From contig CANOCV010000021.1 of NCBI GenBank assembly GCA_947564465.1, positions 1 to 47,827 on the forward strand: a stretch of 47,827 bases of DNA, read 5' to 3'. The position numbers and the translations under genes were made by a program. Shown in pieces: positions 9,852 through 17,773 of this stretch (position 1 is the stretch's first letter; every line of letters starts with the position of its first letter). Source of the DNA: an uncultured Roseburia sp. Lineage in GTDB: Bacteria > Bacillota > Clostridia > Lachnospirales > Lachnospiraceae. The notes beneath the pieces are model-generated. The model was not told where the DNA came from. It was given only the letters and a program-made list of their open reading frames with translations, and did no database searches.

Positions 9852-11075
9852 TTATTTCTTGTCTTTTGCCGATTCCTGCATCTTCATTGCGCGTACTTTT
9901 AACGGAAGGCCAAACAGAGTGATAAATCCTTCTGCGTCATGGTGGTCATACAAGTCTCCGGTTGTGAAGCTCGCAAGACTTTCGCTGTATAAGGAATACG
10001 GGGAAGTCGTTCCGGCCTTGATGATATTACCTTTGTATAACTTAAATTTAACTTCTCCTGTCACATATTCCTGCGTAGACTTTACGAATGCCGAAACTGC
10101 CTCGCGTAAAGGTGTGAACCATTTGCCTTCGTATACAATCTGAGCCATTTTATTGCCCATATCCTTTTTGACATCCATGGTAGCGCGGTCAAGGACAAGC
10201 TCCTCTAACTGTGCATGCGCTTCCATCAGGATGGTTCCGCCCGGCGTTTCGTACACACCGCGGGATTTCATGCCGACAACGCGGTTTTCGACGATGTCAA
10301 CGATACCGATCCCGTGTTTGCCGCCTAAACGGTTCAGCTCACGGATGATATCGGAAACCTTCATTTCCTTTCCGTTTACGGAGACAGGAATTCCCTTTTC
10401 GAAGGTCATCGTGACATATTCGCCTTCCTCCGGCGCTTTTTCAGGAGACACGCCTAAAACAAGCAGGTGATCGTAATTAGGCTCGTTTGCAGGGTCTTCC
10501 AATTCTAAGCCCTCATGGCTGATATGCCATAGGTTGCGGTCACGGCTGTAACTGGAATCCGCGGAGAATGGGAGGTCAATGCCGTGCGCTTTGCAATATG
10601 CAATCTCTGCTTCGCGGGAATCCATGTTCCATTTATCGTCTCTCCATGCGGCGATGATTTTTAAATCAGGCGCCAAAGCCTTGATTCCAAGCTCAAAACG
10701 AATCTGGTCGTTTCCTTTTCCGGTAGCGCCGTGACAGATAGCGGTAGCGCCTTCTTTGCGTGCAATTTCCACTAATTTTTTTGCGATTCCCGGACGTGCC
10801 ATGGATGTTCCGAGTAAATATTTGTTCTCGTAAACGGCGCCTGCCTGTACGCATGGAATGATATACTCGTCACAGAACTCGTCCACGATATCTTCGATAT
10901 ATAACTTGCTTGCGCCTGACAGCTTTGCTCTTTCCTCTAATCCGTCAAGCTCTTCTTCCTGGCCGCAGTCGATACAGCAGCAGATGACGTCGTAATCGTA
11001 ATTTTCTTTTAACCACGGGATAATTGCCGTAGTATCCAGACCGCCTGAGTAAGCTAAAATAACTTTTTCTTTCAT
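9852..11075 (-). CDS. argG: Argininosuccinate synthase
   Basis: ATP-dependent condensation of citrulline and aspartate to argininosuccinate, the penultimate step of arginine synthesis. The 407-residue protein starts [18 protein letters not shown], which contains the N-type ATP pyrophosphatase loop SGGLDT. Typical conserved blocks follow: [15 protein letters not shown] and a C-terminus with [14 protein letters not shown]. The ATG at 11073-11075 is chosen because AAAGGATC precedes it; an upstream in-frame codon would add a non-conserved leader. It is transcribed away from argC from a promoter at 11119-11147 and shares the ARG-box region. The last enzyme, argH, is not in this window. Confidence 0.97.
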   Translation of the reverse strand: MKEKVILAYSGGLDTTAIIPWLKENYDYDVICCCIDCGQEEELDGLEERAKLSGASKLYIEDIVDEFCDEYIIPCVQAGAVYENKYLLGTSMARPGIAKKLVEIARKEGATAICHGATGKGNDQIRFELGIKALAPDLKIIAAWRDDKWNMDSREAEIAYCKAHGIDLPFSADSSYSRDRNLWHISHEGLELEDPANEPNYDHLLVLGVSPEKAPEEGEYVTMTFEKGIPVSVNGKEMKVSDIIRELNRLGGKHGIGIVDIVENRVVGMKSRGVYETPGGTILMEAHAQLEELVLDRATMDVKKDMGNKMAQIVYEGKWFTPLREAVSAFVKSTQEYVTGEVKFKLYKGNIIKAGTTSPYSLYSESLASFTTGDLYDHHDAEGFITLFGLPLKVRAMKMQESAKDKK

Positions 11076-11118
11076 AAGTGTGATCCTTTCCTTTTCGTAT
11101 ATTTTCTTCAATAAGGAT

Positions 11119-11147
11119 AATATACAACAAATGAGACAGGAAAGCAA
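11119..11147 (-). promoter_or_regulatory. Sigma-A promoter of argG
   Basis: On the minus strand TTGCTT (11142-11147), 17 bases, TATATT (11119-11124), about 44 bases before the argG start. Confidence 0.65.
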
Positions 11148-11158
11148 GTGAAAAAATA

Positions 11159-11228
11159 TACATAATATTTTATGAAAATGCAGAGAACTCTTGCATAATT
11201 CGAAACATAAATGTATAATTATGCAACA
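11159..11228. promoter_or_regulatory. Candidate ArgR operator region (ARG-box-like sequences) between argG and argC
   Basis: AATGTATAATTATGCAAC (11211-11228) fits the ARG box pattern of TG..T-AATT-AT..CA with few mismatches. TTGCATAATT (11191-11200) and AATTATGCAA (11217-11226) form a perfect 10-base inverted repeat. A third box-like dyad, CATAATATTTTATG, lies at 11161-11174. The boxes overlap the argC promoter and lie just upstream of the argG promoter. ArgR itself is not encoded here, so the regulator is inferred. Confidence 0.65.
11191..11219 (+). promoter_or_regulatory. Sigma-A promoter of the argC operon, embedded in ARG boxes
   Basis: TTGCAT (11191-11196), 17 bases, TATAAT (11214-11219). 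It predicts a leader of about 110 bases before argC. No obvious structured element was seen in that leader. Confidence 0.65.
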
Positions 11229-11336
11229 AGAACAGCAAATAAAAAAGTTGGCGAAGATTTTAGTGGAAAAGCTTCAGGTTTTGCGCTATATTAGAGAAAG
11301 AATGCGATGAAAGAATACTATAATTAAAGAAAGAAG

Positions 11337-12404
11337 ATGAAGAAAATGATAAAGGTAGGAATTATTGGAGCGACCGGATATGCGGGAGGCGAGCTTGTCA
11401 GAATTTTGCTGGGACATAAGGATGTTGAGATTAAGTGGTATGGTTCCAGAAGCTATATAGATCAGAAATATGCCAGAGTATACAAAAACATGTTTGAACT
11501 GGTGGATGATAAGTGCATGGATGACAATATGGAAGCATTGGCAGATCTTGTGGATGTGATCTTTACCGCTACGCCGCAGGGATATCTGGCGTCGCTCTTG
11601 ACAGAGAGTATTTTAAAGCGGACGAAGGTGATTGATTTGAGTGCGGATTACCGGATCAAGGATGTTGATATCTATGAGAAGTGGTACAGCATTGAGCATA
11701 AAAGCCCGCAGTTTATCGAAGAAGCAGTGTATGGGCTTTGCGAGATCAACCGAGGCAGGATTACCGAAAAGACAAGGCTCATTGCCAATCCGGGATGTTA
11801 TACAACATGTTCGATTTTGACGGCGTATCCGCTTGTAAAGGAAGGGCTGATAGATCCTGATACCCTGATTATTGACGCGAAGAGCGGTACGTCGGGGGCC
11901 GGAAGAGGCGCGAAGGTCGATAACCTCTACTGTGAAGTCAATGAAAATATGAAAGCATACGGTGTGGCATCACACAGGCATACGCCGGAGATTGAAGAGC
12001 AGCTCGGGTACGCGGCGGGAAGAGAGCTTACGGTGACATTTACGCCGCATCTTGCGCCGATGAACAGAGGGATCTTGGCGACGGAATATGCGTCGCTTGT
12101 AAAAAAGGCGGACGGCGCTTATCCGACGAAAGAGGAAATACGCGGCGTATATGAGCAATATTATAAGAATGAAAAATTTGTCCGCGTATTGGAGGAAGGA
12201 ATCTGCCCGGAAACGAAGTGGGTGGAGGGAAGCAATTACGTAGATATCAATTTTGTAATTGATGAGCGAAACGGCCGCATTATTATGATGGGGGCGTTGG
12301 ATAATATCGTAAAGGGCGCCGCAGGACAGGCGGTACAGAATATGAATCTGTTGTTTGGACTAAAAGAATCGGAAGGGCTTGAGCTTGTCCCGATGTTTCC
12401 TTAA
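11337..12404 (+). CDS. argC: N-acetyl-gamma-glutamyl-phosphate reductase
   Basis: NADPH-dependent reduction of N-acetylglutamyl phosphate to the semialdehyde, the third step of ornithine synthesis. The 355-residue protein has an N-terminal Rossmann motif, GIIGATGYAGGELVRIL, and the catalytic cysteine C154 in NPGCYTT. Further conserved blocks are DLSADYR, SGTSGAGRGA and HRHTPEIEEQL. Length is normal for the family. An in-frame ATG at 11346 would give MIKVGIIGATG, which also fits; neither start has a strong ribosome site. First gene of argC-GNAT-argJ-argB-argD, with a gap of only 37 bases to the GNAT gene. Confidence 0.96.
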   Translation: MKKMIKVGIIGATGYAGGELVRILLGHKDVEIKWYGSRSYIDQKYARVYKNMFELVDDKCMDDNMEALADLVDVIFTATPQGYLASLLTESILKRTKVIDLSADYRIKDVDIYEKWYSIEHKSPQFIEEAVYGLCEINRGRITEKTRLIANPGCYTTCSILTAYPLVKEGLIDPDTLIIDAKSGTSGAGRGAKVDNLYCEVNENMKAYGVASHRHTPEIEEQLGYAAGRELTVTFTPHLAPMNRGILATEYASLVKKADGAYPTKEEIRGVYEQYYKNEKFVRVLEEGICPETKWVEGSNYVDINFVIDERNGRIIMMGALDNIVKGAAGQAVQNMNLLFGLKESEGLELVPMFP

Positions 12405-12441
12405 AATGTGGGCAGATGATTTGCATGGAAAAGAGAAGGCG

Positions 12442-12903
12442 ATGAAAGATAGTACATATCTGATAAGAGAAATGAAAAAGGAAGATTATGATGGAATACA
12501 TCGTTTGTGGATGTCAATTCACGGCTTTGGAATCAGGACGATTGACGATTCTAGGGAAGGGGTAGAGCGTTTTATACAGAGAAACCCGACTACCTGTGTC
12601 GTGGCCTGTGATAAGAATCAGATTATCGGAACGATTCTCTGCGGGCATGACGGAAGAAGAGGATGCTTTTATCATGTATGCGTGGATGAAAAATATCGCA
12701 AGCATGGAATCGGAAGGGCAATGGCGCTTGCGGCGATGGAAGCGCTGAAAAAGGAAAAGATTAATAAAGTGTCGTTGATTGCGTTTACAAGCAATGAGGT
12801 GGGAAATCGTTTTTGGCAGGAGATGGGCTGGACAAAGCGGGAGGATTTAAATTACTATGATTTCACATTAAATGAAGAAAATTTGACGAAATTTAATCTG
12901 TAA
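12442..12903 (+). CDS. GNAT-family N-acetyltransferase within the arginine operon
   Basis: A 153-residue single-domain acetyltransferase. The acetyl-CoA binding motif is VCVDEKYRKHGIGRAMALAA (Q/R-x-x-G-x-G/A type) and the C-terminal fold has SNEVGNRFWQEMGW, as in RimI-like enzymes. The start at 12442 follows GAGAAGG; longer in-frame starts at 12379 (TTG) and 12406 overlap or abut argC and lack support. Its place between argC and argJ makes a role in arginine metabolism plausible, for example making N-acetylglutamate to prime the cycle, but sequence alone cannot give the substrate. A generic amino-acid or protein acetyltransferase remains possible. Confidence 0.85.
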   Translation: MKDSTYLIREMKKEDYDGIHRLWMSIHGFGIRTIDDSREGVERFIQRNPTTCVVACDKNQIIGTILCGHDGRRGCFYHVCVDEKYRKHGIGRAMALAAMEALKKEKINKVSLIAFTSNEVGNRFWQEMGWTKREDLNYYDFTLNEENLTKFNL

Positions 12904-12929
12904 TAAATTTTCGGGAATCGGAGGGAAAT

Positions 12930-14153
12930 ATGAAGAAGACAGAGGGCGGTGTTACAGCCGCAAAAGGATTTTTTGCGGCGGCTGCTGCAGCGGGAATCAA
13001 ATACAAAGACAGAATGGATATGGCAATGCTTTACAGTGACGTGCCGTGTGTGGCTGCCGGAACATTTACAACCAATGTGGTGAAGGCGGCGCCGGTACTT
13101 TGGGACCAAAGGCTTGTTGCGGAGAGCGATTTTGCGCAGGCGGTTGTCGTCAATGCCGGAATTGCAAACGCATGTACCGGCAAAGAGGGCATGGATTACT
13201 GTGAGAGAACGGTCGAGAAAGCGGCAGAGGTGTTAAACATTCCAAGTCATGCGGTATTTGTAGCCTCTACGGGTGTGATTGGCAATCAGCTTCCGATTGA
13301 CCGCATTTGTGCCGGTGTGGAAGCATTGGGGAAGAAATTAAGTGATGATTTAGCAGGAGGGCACGACGCGGCGCTTGCGATTATGACAACGGATACCCAT
13401 GAGAAAGAGGTCGCAGTGCAGTTTGAAGCGGAGGGAGGAGTCGTGACTGTGGGCGGCATGTGCAAAGGCTCCGGTATGATTCATCCCAATATGTGTACCA
13501 TGCTGAGCTTTGTGACGACAGATATGGCGATATCGAAGGAGCTTTTGCAGGAAGCTTTAAGCGAGGATGTAAAAGATACTTACAATATGGTGTCCGTAGA
13601 CGGCGATACTTCCACAAACGACACCTGTCTTGTGCTTGCAAACGGAAAAGCAGGGAATAAAAAGGTCTTGGAAAAGAATGAAGATTACAATAAGTTTAAA
13701 CAGGCTTTAAATTATGTCAATGAAAATCTGGCGAAAATGATGGCCGGTGACGGGGAAGGAGCCACAGCGTTGTTTGAGGTGAAGGTTGTTCATGCAGAAG
13801 ATAAGGAGCAGGCAGTGGCGCTGAGCAAATCCGTTGTCTCATCCAATCTGACAAAGGCGGCAATCTATGGGCATGATGCGAACTGGGGGAGAATTTTATG
13901 CGCGCTTGGATATTCAGGCGTACAGTTTGACCCGGAGAAGGTGGATTTGTTTTTTGAGAGTGAGGCTGACAGAATTCAGATCATGAAGGATGGTGTCGCC
14001 GCAAATTATAGCGAAGAAAAGGCGACGAAGATTCTCTCACAAAAAGAAGTCAGGGCGATTGTGGATATGAAGATGGGGGAGGCATCCGCAACGGCATGGG
14101 GATGTGACCTTACTTATGACTATGTCAAGATAAATGCAGACTACCGCTCATAA
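12930..14153 (+). CDS. argJ: Bifunctional ornithine acetyltransferase / N-acetylglutamate synthase
   Basis: Transfers the acetyl group from N-acetylornithine to glutamate, recycling it. Some ArgJ enzymes also use acetyl-CoA. The 407-residue precursor has the N-terminal GGVTAAKGFFAAAAAAG and cleaves itself before the nucleophile threonine, here T190 in GMIHPNMCTML. The residue just before the cut is C189 rather than the usual alanine. Later blocks DGDTSTND and IYGHDANWGRILCA are typical. A GGAGGG site precedes the ATG. Whether this enzyme is mono- or bifunctional cannot be read from sequence; the GNAT gene next to it may supply the synthase activity. Confidence 0.95.
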   Translation: MKKTEGGVTAAKGFFAAAAAAGIKYKDRMDMAMLYSDVPCVAAGTFTTNVVKAAPVLWDQRLVAESDFAQAVVVNAGIANACTGKEGMDYCERTVEKAAEVLNIPSHAVFVASTGVIGNQLPIDRICAGVEALGKKLSDDLAGGHDAALAIMTTDTHEKEVAVQFEAEGGVVTVGGMCKGSGMIHPNMCTMLSFVTTDMAISKELLQEALSEDVKDTYNMVSVDGDTSTNDTCLVLANGKAGNKKVLEKNEDYNKFKQALNYVNENLAKMMAGDGEGATALFEVKVVHAEDKEQAVALSKSVVSSNLTKAAIYGHDANWGRILCALGYSGVQFDPEKVDLFFESEADRIQIMKDGVAANYSEEKATKILSQKEVRAIVDMKMGEASATAWGCDLTYDYVKINADYRS

Positions 14154-14202
14154 TACATAAAATTAATTTAAAATATTATTTTAAGGAAGAGGAAATGAGA
14201 AA

Positions 14203-15102
14203 ATGGAAGAGAAATATATGAAAGAGATTATGGAAAAAGCGGAGGTTTTGATTGAAGCGTTGCCGTATATTCAGCGTTTTAACAGAAAAATTATTGTTGT
14301 CAAGTATGGCGGAAGCGCAATGGTAGATGATGAGTTGAAAAAGAGTGTGATTCAGGACGTAACACTTTTAAAGCTTGTTGGGTTTAAGCCGATTATCGTG
14401 CACGGCGGCGGTAAGGAAATCAGCAAATGGGTGGAAAAGGTCGGAATGGAACCGGAGTTTGTCAATGGTTTGCGCAAGACGGACGAAGGTACGATGGAGA
14501 TTGCGGAGATGGTGTTGGGCAAAGTGAACAAATCGCTTGTCCAGATGGTAGAGCAGCTTGGCGTGAATGCAATCGGTATCAGCGGAAAGGACGGAGGTCT
14601 CTTAAAGGTTGACAAAAAGCTTTCTGACGGGAAGGATATCGGATTTGTCGGGGAAATTAAGGAGGTTAATCCTAAGATTTTGTATGATCTGCTGGAGAAG
14701 GATTTCCTTCCGATTGTCTGCCCGATTGGCTTAGACGATCACTTTCAGACGTATAACATCAATGCGGATGATGCCGCATGCGCGATTGCGCGCGCGGTTT
14801 CGGCGGAAAAGCTGGCGTTTCTGACCGATATAGAGGGCGTGTATAAGGATCCGAATGACAAGAGCACGCTGATATCAGAGCTTATGGCCGCGGACGCCAA
14901 AAAGCTGATTGGAGAGGGATATATCGGCGGAGGAATGCTGCCAAAGCTGAACAATTGTATTGAGGCGATTGAAAACGGCGTTTCACGAGTGCATATCTTA
15001 GACGGGCGGATCGCTCATTGCCTGTTGCTTGAGATATTCACCAATAAGGGTATTGGAACAGCGATTTTAGGAGACAAAGAAAGGAAATTTTATCATGAAT
15101 AA
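14203..15102 (+). CDS. argB: Acetylglutamate kinase
   Basis: Phosphorylates N-acetylglutamate, the committed step of the cyclic ornithine pathway. The 299-residue protein has the amino-acid kinase motifs [21 protein letters not shown] and a C-terminal [17 protein letters not shown]. It has the extra N-terminal helix (about residues 1-25, before KIIVVKYGG) that builds the hexamer in arginine-inhibited NAGKs such as those of Thermotoga and Pseudomonas. I therefore infer feedback inhibition by arginine. AAGGAAGAGG lies upstream of 14203; the in-frame ATG at 14218 is an alternative. The stop overlaps the argD start by 8 bases. Confidence 0.96.
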   Translation: MEEKYMKEIMEKAEVLIEALPYIQRFNRKIIVVKYGGSAMVDDELKKSVIQDVTLLKLVGFKPIIVHGGGKEISKWVEKVGMEPEFVNGLRKTDEGTMEIAEMVLGKVNKSLVQMVEQLGVNAIGISGKDGGLLKVDKKLSDGKDIGFVGEIKEVNPKILYDLLEKDFLPIVCPIGLDDHFQTYNINADDAACAIARAVSAEKLAFLTDIEGVYKDPNDKSTLISELMAADAKKLIGEGYIGGGMLPKLNNCIEAIENGVSRVHILDGRIAHCLLLEIFTNKGIGTAILGDKERKFYHE

Positions 15103-16303
15103 ACAAATGTACATGGATGAGGCCGAAAAGGCGCTTTTGCATACATACAACCGTTTTCAGATTGTGCTGGAAAAGGGAGAAGGGGTTTATCTGTATGACA
15201 CGGACGGAAAAAAGTATCTTGATTTTGCGGCCGGGATTGCGGTGCAGGCTTTCGGATACGGAAAAAAGGAATATAATGATGCCCTCAAAGAACAGATTGA
15301 TAAAATCTGCCATACATCGAATTTGTACTATAATGTGCCGATTATCAACGCGGCAGAACGTTTTTTGAAAATTTCACATATGGACCGCGTCTTTTTTACG
15401 AACAGCGGCGCGGAGGCGATAGAGGGGGCTGTTAAAGCGGCAAAGAAGTATGCGTATACAAGAGACGGACACGGAGGACATGAAATCATTTCCATGAACC
15501 ATTCGTTTCACGGAAGGACGCTCGGTGCGCTTTCGGTTACCGGCAATCCTCGTTATCAGGAGCCGTTTGAACCGCTGATGCCGGGGGTAAAGTTTGCTGA
15601 TTACAATGATCTTGAGAGTGTAAAGGCACAGGTCAGTGAAAAGACGTGCGCAATTATATTGGAGACGGTGCAGGGAGAAGGCGGCGTTTTTCCGGCGACG
15701 GAGGAGTTTTTGATCGGATTAAGGGAGATTTGTGACAGGAATGACATCCTTTTGATTTTAGATGAAATACAGTGTGGAATGGGCAGAACAGGGTATATGT
15801 TCGCGTGGGAAAAGTACGGCGTGAAGCCGGATATTTTGACGAGTGCGAAAGCGCTTGGCTGCGGCGTCCCGGTAGGGGCATTCGCGATGACAAAAAAGGT
15901 TGCGGAGAAATCATTAAAACCGGGCGATCATGGAACGACGTATGGCGGCAATCCGTTTGTCGGGGCGGCAGTGAACAAGGTAATTGAGCTGATGGAGAGA
16001 GAAAATATTCCGGCACATGTGCAAAAGATCGGGGCCTATCTGGAAAAGAAGCTGGACGGACTTGTGCAGAAATATGACTTTATTACCGAGCGCCGCGGCG
16101 TGGGACTGATGCAGGGACTTGTGAGCGAGAAACCGGTAGGTGAGATTACGGCGAAGGCGTTGGAGGAAGGACTGATTCTCATATCTGCCGGAAGTAATGT
16201 ACTGCGTTTCGTACCGCCGCTTGTGATTGAAGAGCAGCATGTAGACGAGATGGCAGAAAAGCTGGAAAGAGTATTTGCAACTATCCAGCCTTCGGCTTCA
16301 TAG
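15095..16303 (+). CDS. argD: Acetylornithine aminotransferase
   Basis: PLP enzyme converting N-acetylglutamate semialdehyde to N-acetylornithine with glutamate as donor. The 402-residue class III aminotransferase has [48 protein letters not shown] and the PLP lysine at about K252 in [11 protein letters not shown]. It starts inside the end of argB (translational coupling) with AAGGAAA upstream. The final residues QPSAS and the stop are encoded by a repeat-like sequence also found at 38039-38060 on the other strand, so the natural end of the domain is probably at RVFATI and the tail is an add-on. Confidence 0.95.
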   Translation: MNKQMYMDEAEKALLHTYNRFQIVLEKGEGVYLYDTDGKKYLDFAAGIAVQAFGYGKKEYNDALKEQIDKICHTSNLYYNVPIINAAERFLKISHMDRVFFTNSGAEAIEGAVKAAKKYAYTRDGHGGHEIISMNHSFHGRTLGALSVTGNPRYQEPFEPLMPGVKFADYNDLESVKAQVSEKTCAIILETVQGEGGVFPATEEFLIGLREICDRNDILLILDEIQCGMGRTGYMFAWEKYGVKPDILTSAKALGCGVPVGAFAMTKKVAEKSLKPGDHGTTYGGNPFVGAAVNKVIELMERENIPAHVQKIGAYLEKKLDGLVQKYDFITERRGVGLMQGLVSEKPVGEITAKALEEGLILISAGSNVLRFVPPLVIEEQHVDEMAEKLERVFATIQPSAS

Positions 16304-16380
16304 TTACGGAATATAAACATTCTTACGGACTTTGCGGCAAGTGCAAAGTCCCAGGCTGAATAGTAACGGGGTATTTACAT
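16286..16380. repeat. Intergenic repeat family C: two imperfect direct repeats flanking a hairpin
   Basis: Units 16294-16320 and 16354-16380 agree at 20 of 27 positions (GGCT..ATAGT.ACGG..TAT..ACAT). Between them is a perfect hairpin, GGACTTTGC / GCAAAGTCC (16327-16351), without a T tract. The left edge overlaps the 3' end of argD. Positions 16286-16307 match 38060-38039 (minus) at 19 of 22. Confidence 0.6.
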
Positions 16381-16396
16381 TATTTTAAATTGGTAC

Positions 16397-16425
16397 TTGT
16401 AATGGGGAGAGATTTTCGTTAGAAT
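16397..16425 (+). promoter_or_regulatory. Candidate promoter of the comEA operon
   Basis: TTGTAA (16397-16402), 17 bases, TAGAAT (16420-16425), about 50 bases before the comEA start. Confidence 0.55.
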
Positions 16426-16446
16426 AGAGGTAATCGGGCATCAGGG

Positions 16447-16466
16447 GCTCCTTTTTAAAAAGGAGC
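16447..16466 (+). promoter_or_regulatory. 20-base perfect palindrome containing the comEA Shine-Dalgarno sequence
   Basis: GCTCCTTTTT is immediately followed by its complement AAAAAGGAGC. The right arm holds AGGAG (16461-16465), the ribosome site 8 bases before the ATG at 16474. In mRNA the site would be paired in a stem, so translation may be limited or regulated. Confidence 0.7.
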
Positions 16467-16473
16467 AATGTCT

Positions 16474-17058
16474 ATGAAGAAAAATATAATTGGTATTATT
16501 TTGATATCAGTACTGGTATGCTTTTTGTGTGCCTGTACAAAAGAGGAGTCTGTTTATCTGGAAAGCGAACGGGACATTTCGGAGACAACAGAAGAAACTA
16601 TGCCGGACACGAATACAGAGCCGGCTTTCTGTTGTGTCTATGTCTGCGGAGCTGTCAGAAATCCCGGCATTTATGAATTAAAGGAAGGGGCAAGGATTTG
16701 GGACGCGCTGAAAGCCGCAGGAGGATTTGCGGAGGATGCGGCCGATACGGCATGTAACCTTGCAGAGTACGTGACGGACGCACAAAAGGTTTATGTCCCG
16801 ACAATAGAGGAGGCAGGCGCATTATTGGAGACCGCGGAATCTGAAGGCTTGCCGGGAGAAGCAGGAAAGGTAAATCTGAACACGGCTACGTCTGCGCAGC
16901 TGATGGAAATTCCGGGTATCGGGAGGTCTAAGGCGGACAGTATTCTCGCATACCGCAGCGAGCACGGCAGATTTGAAAAAATAGAGGATATTATGAATAT
17001 AACGGGAATCAAAGAGGGAATTTTTGAAAAAATAAAAGACAGTATCACTGTCGACTGA
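16474..17058 (+). CDS. comEA: ComEA-like DNA-binding lipoprotein (SLBB plus helix-hairpin-helix)
   Basis: Competence-type DNA receptor on the outer face of the membrane. The 194-residue protein has a hydrophobic N-terminus ending in lipobox-like L18-C-A-C21. A short acidic spacer is followed by an SLBB domain (VYVCGAVRNPGIYELKEGAR, about residues 52-110). The C-terminal double helix-hairpin-helix (VNLNTATSAQLMEIPGIGRS and MNITGIKEGIFEKI) binds DNA backbone. B. subtilis ComEA has a membrane anchor rather than a lipid, so anchoring is a variation. ATG 16474 is preferred over ATG 16468 because AGGAG lies 8 bases from the first and only 2 from the second. It begins an operon that ends with comEC and holA. 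Confidence 0.88.
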   Translation: MKKNIIGIILISVLVCFLCACTKEESVYLESERDISETTEETMPDTNTEPAFCCVYVCGAVRNPGIYELKEGARIWDALKAAGGFAEDAADTACNLAEYVTDAQKVYVPTIEEAGALLETAESEGLPGEAGKVNLNTATSAQLMEIPGIGRSKADSILAYRSEHGRFEKIEDIMNITGIKEGIFEKIKDSITVD

Positions 17059-17066
17059 GGTGTAAG

Positions 17067-17759
17067 ATGGCGAAGAAAGTTCTTGTAGTAGATGATGAGA
17101 AGCTGATTGTAAAGGGAATCCGTTTTAGCTTAGAGCAGGACGGTATGGAGGTGACATGTGCTTATGACGGTGAGGAGGCGCTGAAGCTTGCGACAGAAAA
17201 TAAGTTTGATATGATACTGCTTGATATTATGCTTCCGAAAATGGACGGTTTTACAGTGTGCCAGCATATCCGCGATTTTTCTAATGTGCCGATTGTCATG
17301 CTGACTGCAAAGGGCGATGATATGGATAAAATTCTTGGACTTGAATACGGGGCGGACGATTATATAACGAAACCGTTCAACATTTTGGAGGTTAAGGCGA
17401 GAATCAAGGCGATTATGCGCCGTACCAGCCAAAATGAGCCGAAATCGGAGAAGACCAAGGTGATTGAGAGCGGAGATTTGAAGCTGGATTGTGAGAGCAG
17501 GCGGCTTTTTGTGACAGGAAGGGAGATTAATTTGACGGCGAAGGAATTTGATTTGCTGGAGCTTCTTGTGATGAATCCCAATAAGGTTTACGGAAGAGAG
17601 AATCTGTTGAATCTTGTGTGGGGATATGAGTATCCGGGGGATGTGCGTACCGTTGATGTTCATGTGAGGCGGCTTCGGGAGAAAATTGAGCCCAACCCGA
17701 GCGAGCCGAGATATGTCCATACAAAGTGGGGGGTAGGATATTTCTACCAGAAAAGTTGA
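17067..17759 (+). CDS. OmpR-family response regulator (WalR/MtrA-like)
   Basis: The 230-residue DNA-binding response regulator has a receiver domain with acidic pocket D9-D10, phospho-acceptor D53 (LLDIMLPKMDG), T80 and K102 (TKPF). The C-terminal winged helix has LTAKEFDLLELL and GDVRTVDVHVRRLREKIEP, which closely recalls WalR and MtrA. It is translated 8 bases after comEA with GAGGTG upstream and is followed 14 bases later by its kinase. Target genes are unknown. The operon context suggests links to envelope or DNA-uptake functions, but this is inference. Confidence 0.93.
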   Translation: MAKKVLVVDDEKLIVKGIRFSLEQDGMEVTCAYDGEEALKLATENKFDMILLDIMLPKMDGFTVCQHIRDFSNVPIVMLTAKGDDMDKILGLEYGADDYITKPFNILEVKARIKAIMRRTSQNEPKSEKTKVIESGDLKLDCESRRLFVTGREINLTAKEFDLLELLVMNPNKVYGRENLLNLVWGYEYPGDVRTVDVHVRRLREKIEPNPSEPRYVHTKWGVGYFYQKS

Positions 17760-17773
17760 CGGGATAAAGGGAC

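Noticed and set aside
9838..10470. Plus-strand reading frames opposite argG
   Set aside because: They are shadows of argG on the opposite strand, with no ribosome sites and no recognisable protein features. The same applies to long antisense frames opposite dnaK, lepA and hrcA.
11311..11336. TATAAT at 11319-11324 as the argC promoter -10
   Set aside because: It lies only 12 bases before the start codon, too close for a leader with a ribosome site, and no -35 is properly spaced. The 11191-11219 promoter is better.
16327..16351. Rho-independent terminator of argD
   Set aside because: The GGACTTTGC/GCAAAGTCC hairpin is perfect but is followed by a mixed sequence with no T tract, so it is listed as part of repeat C instead.
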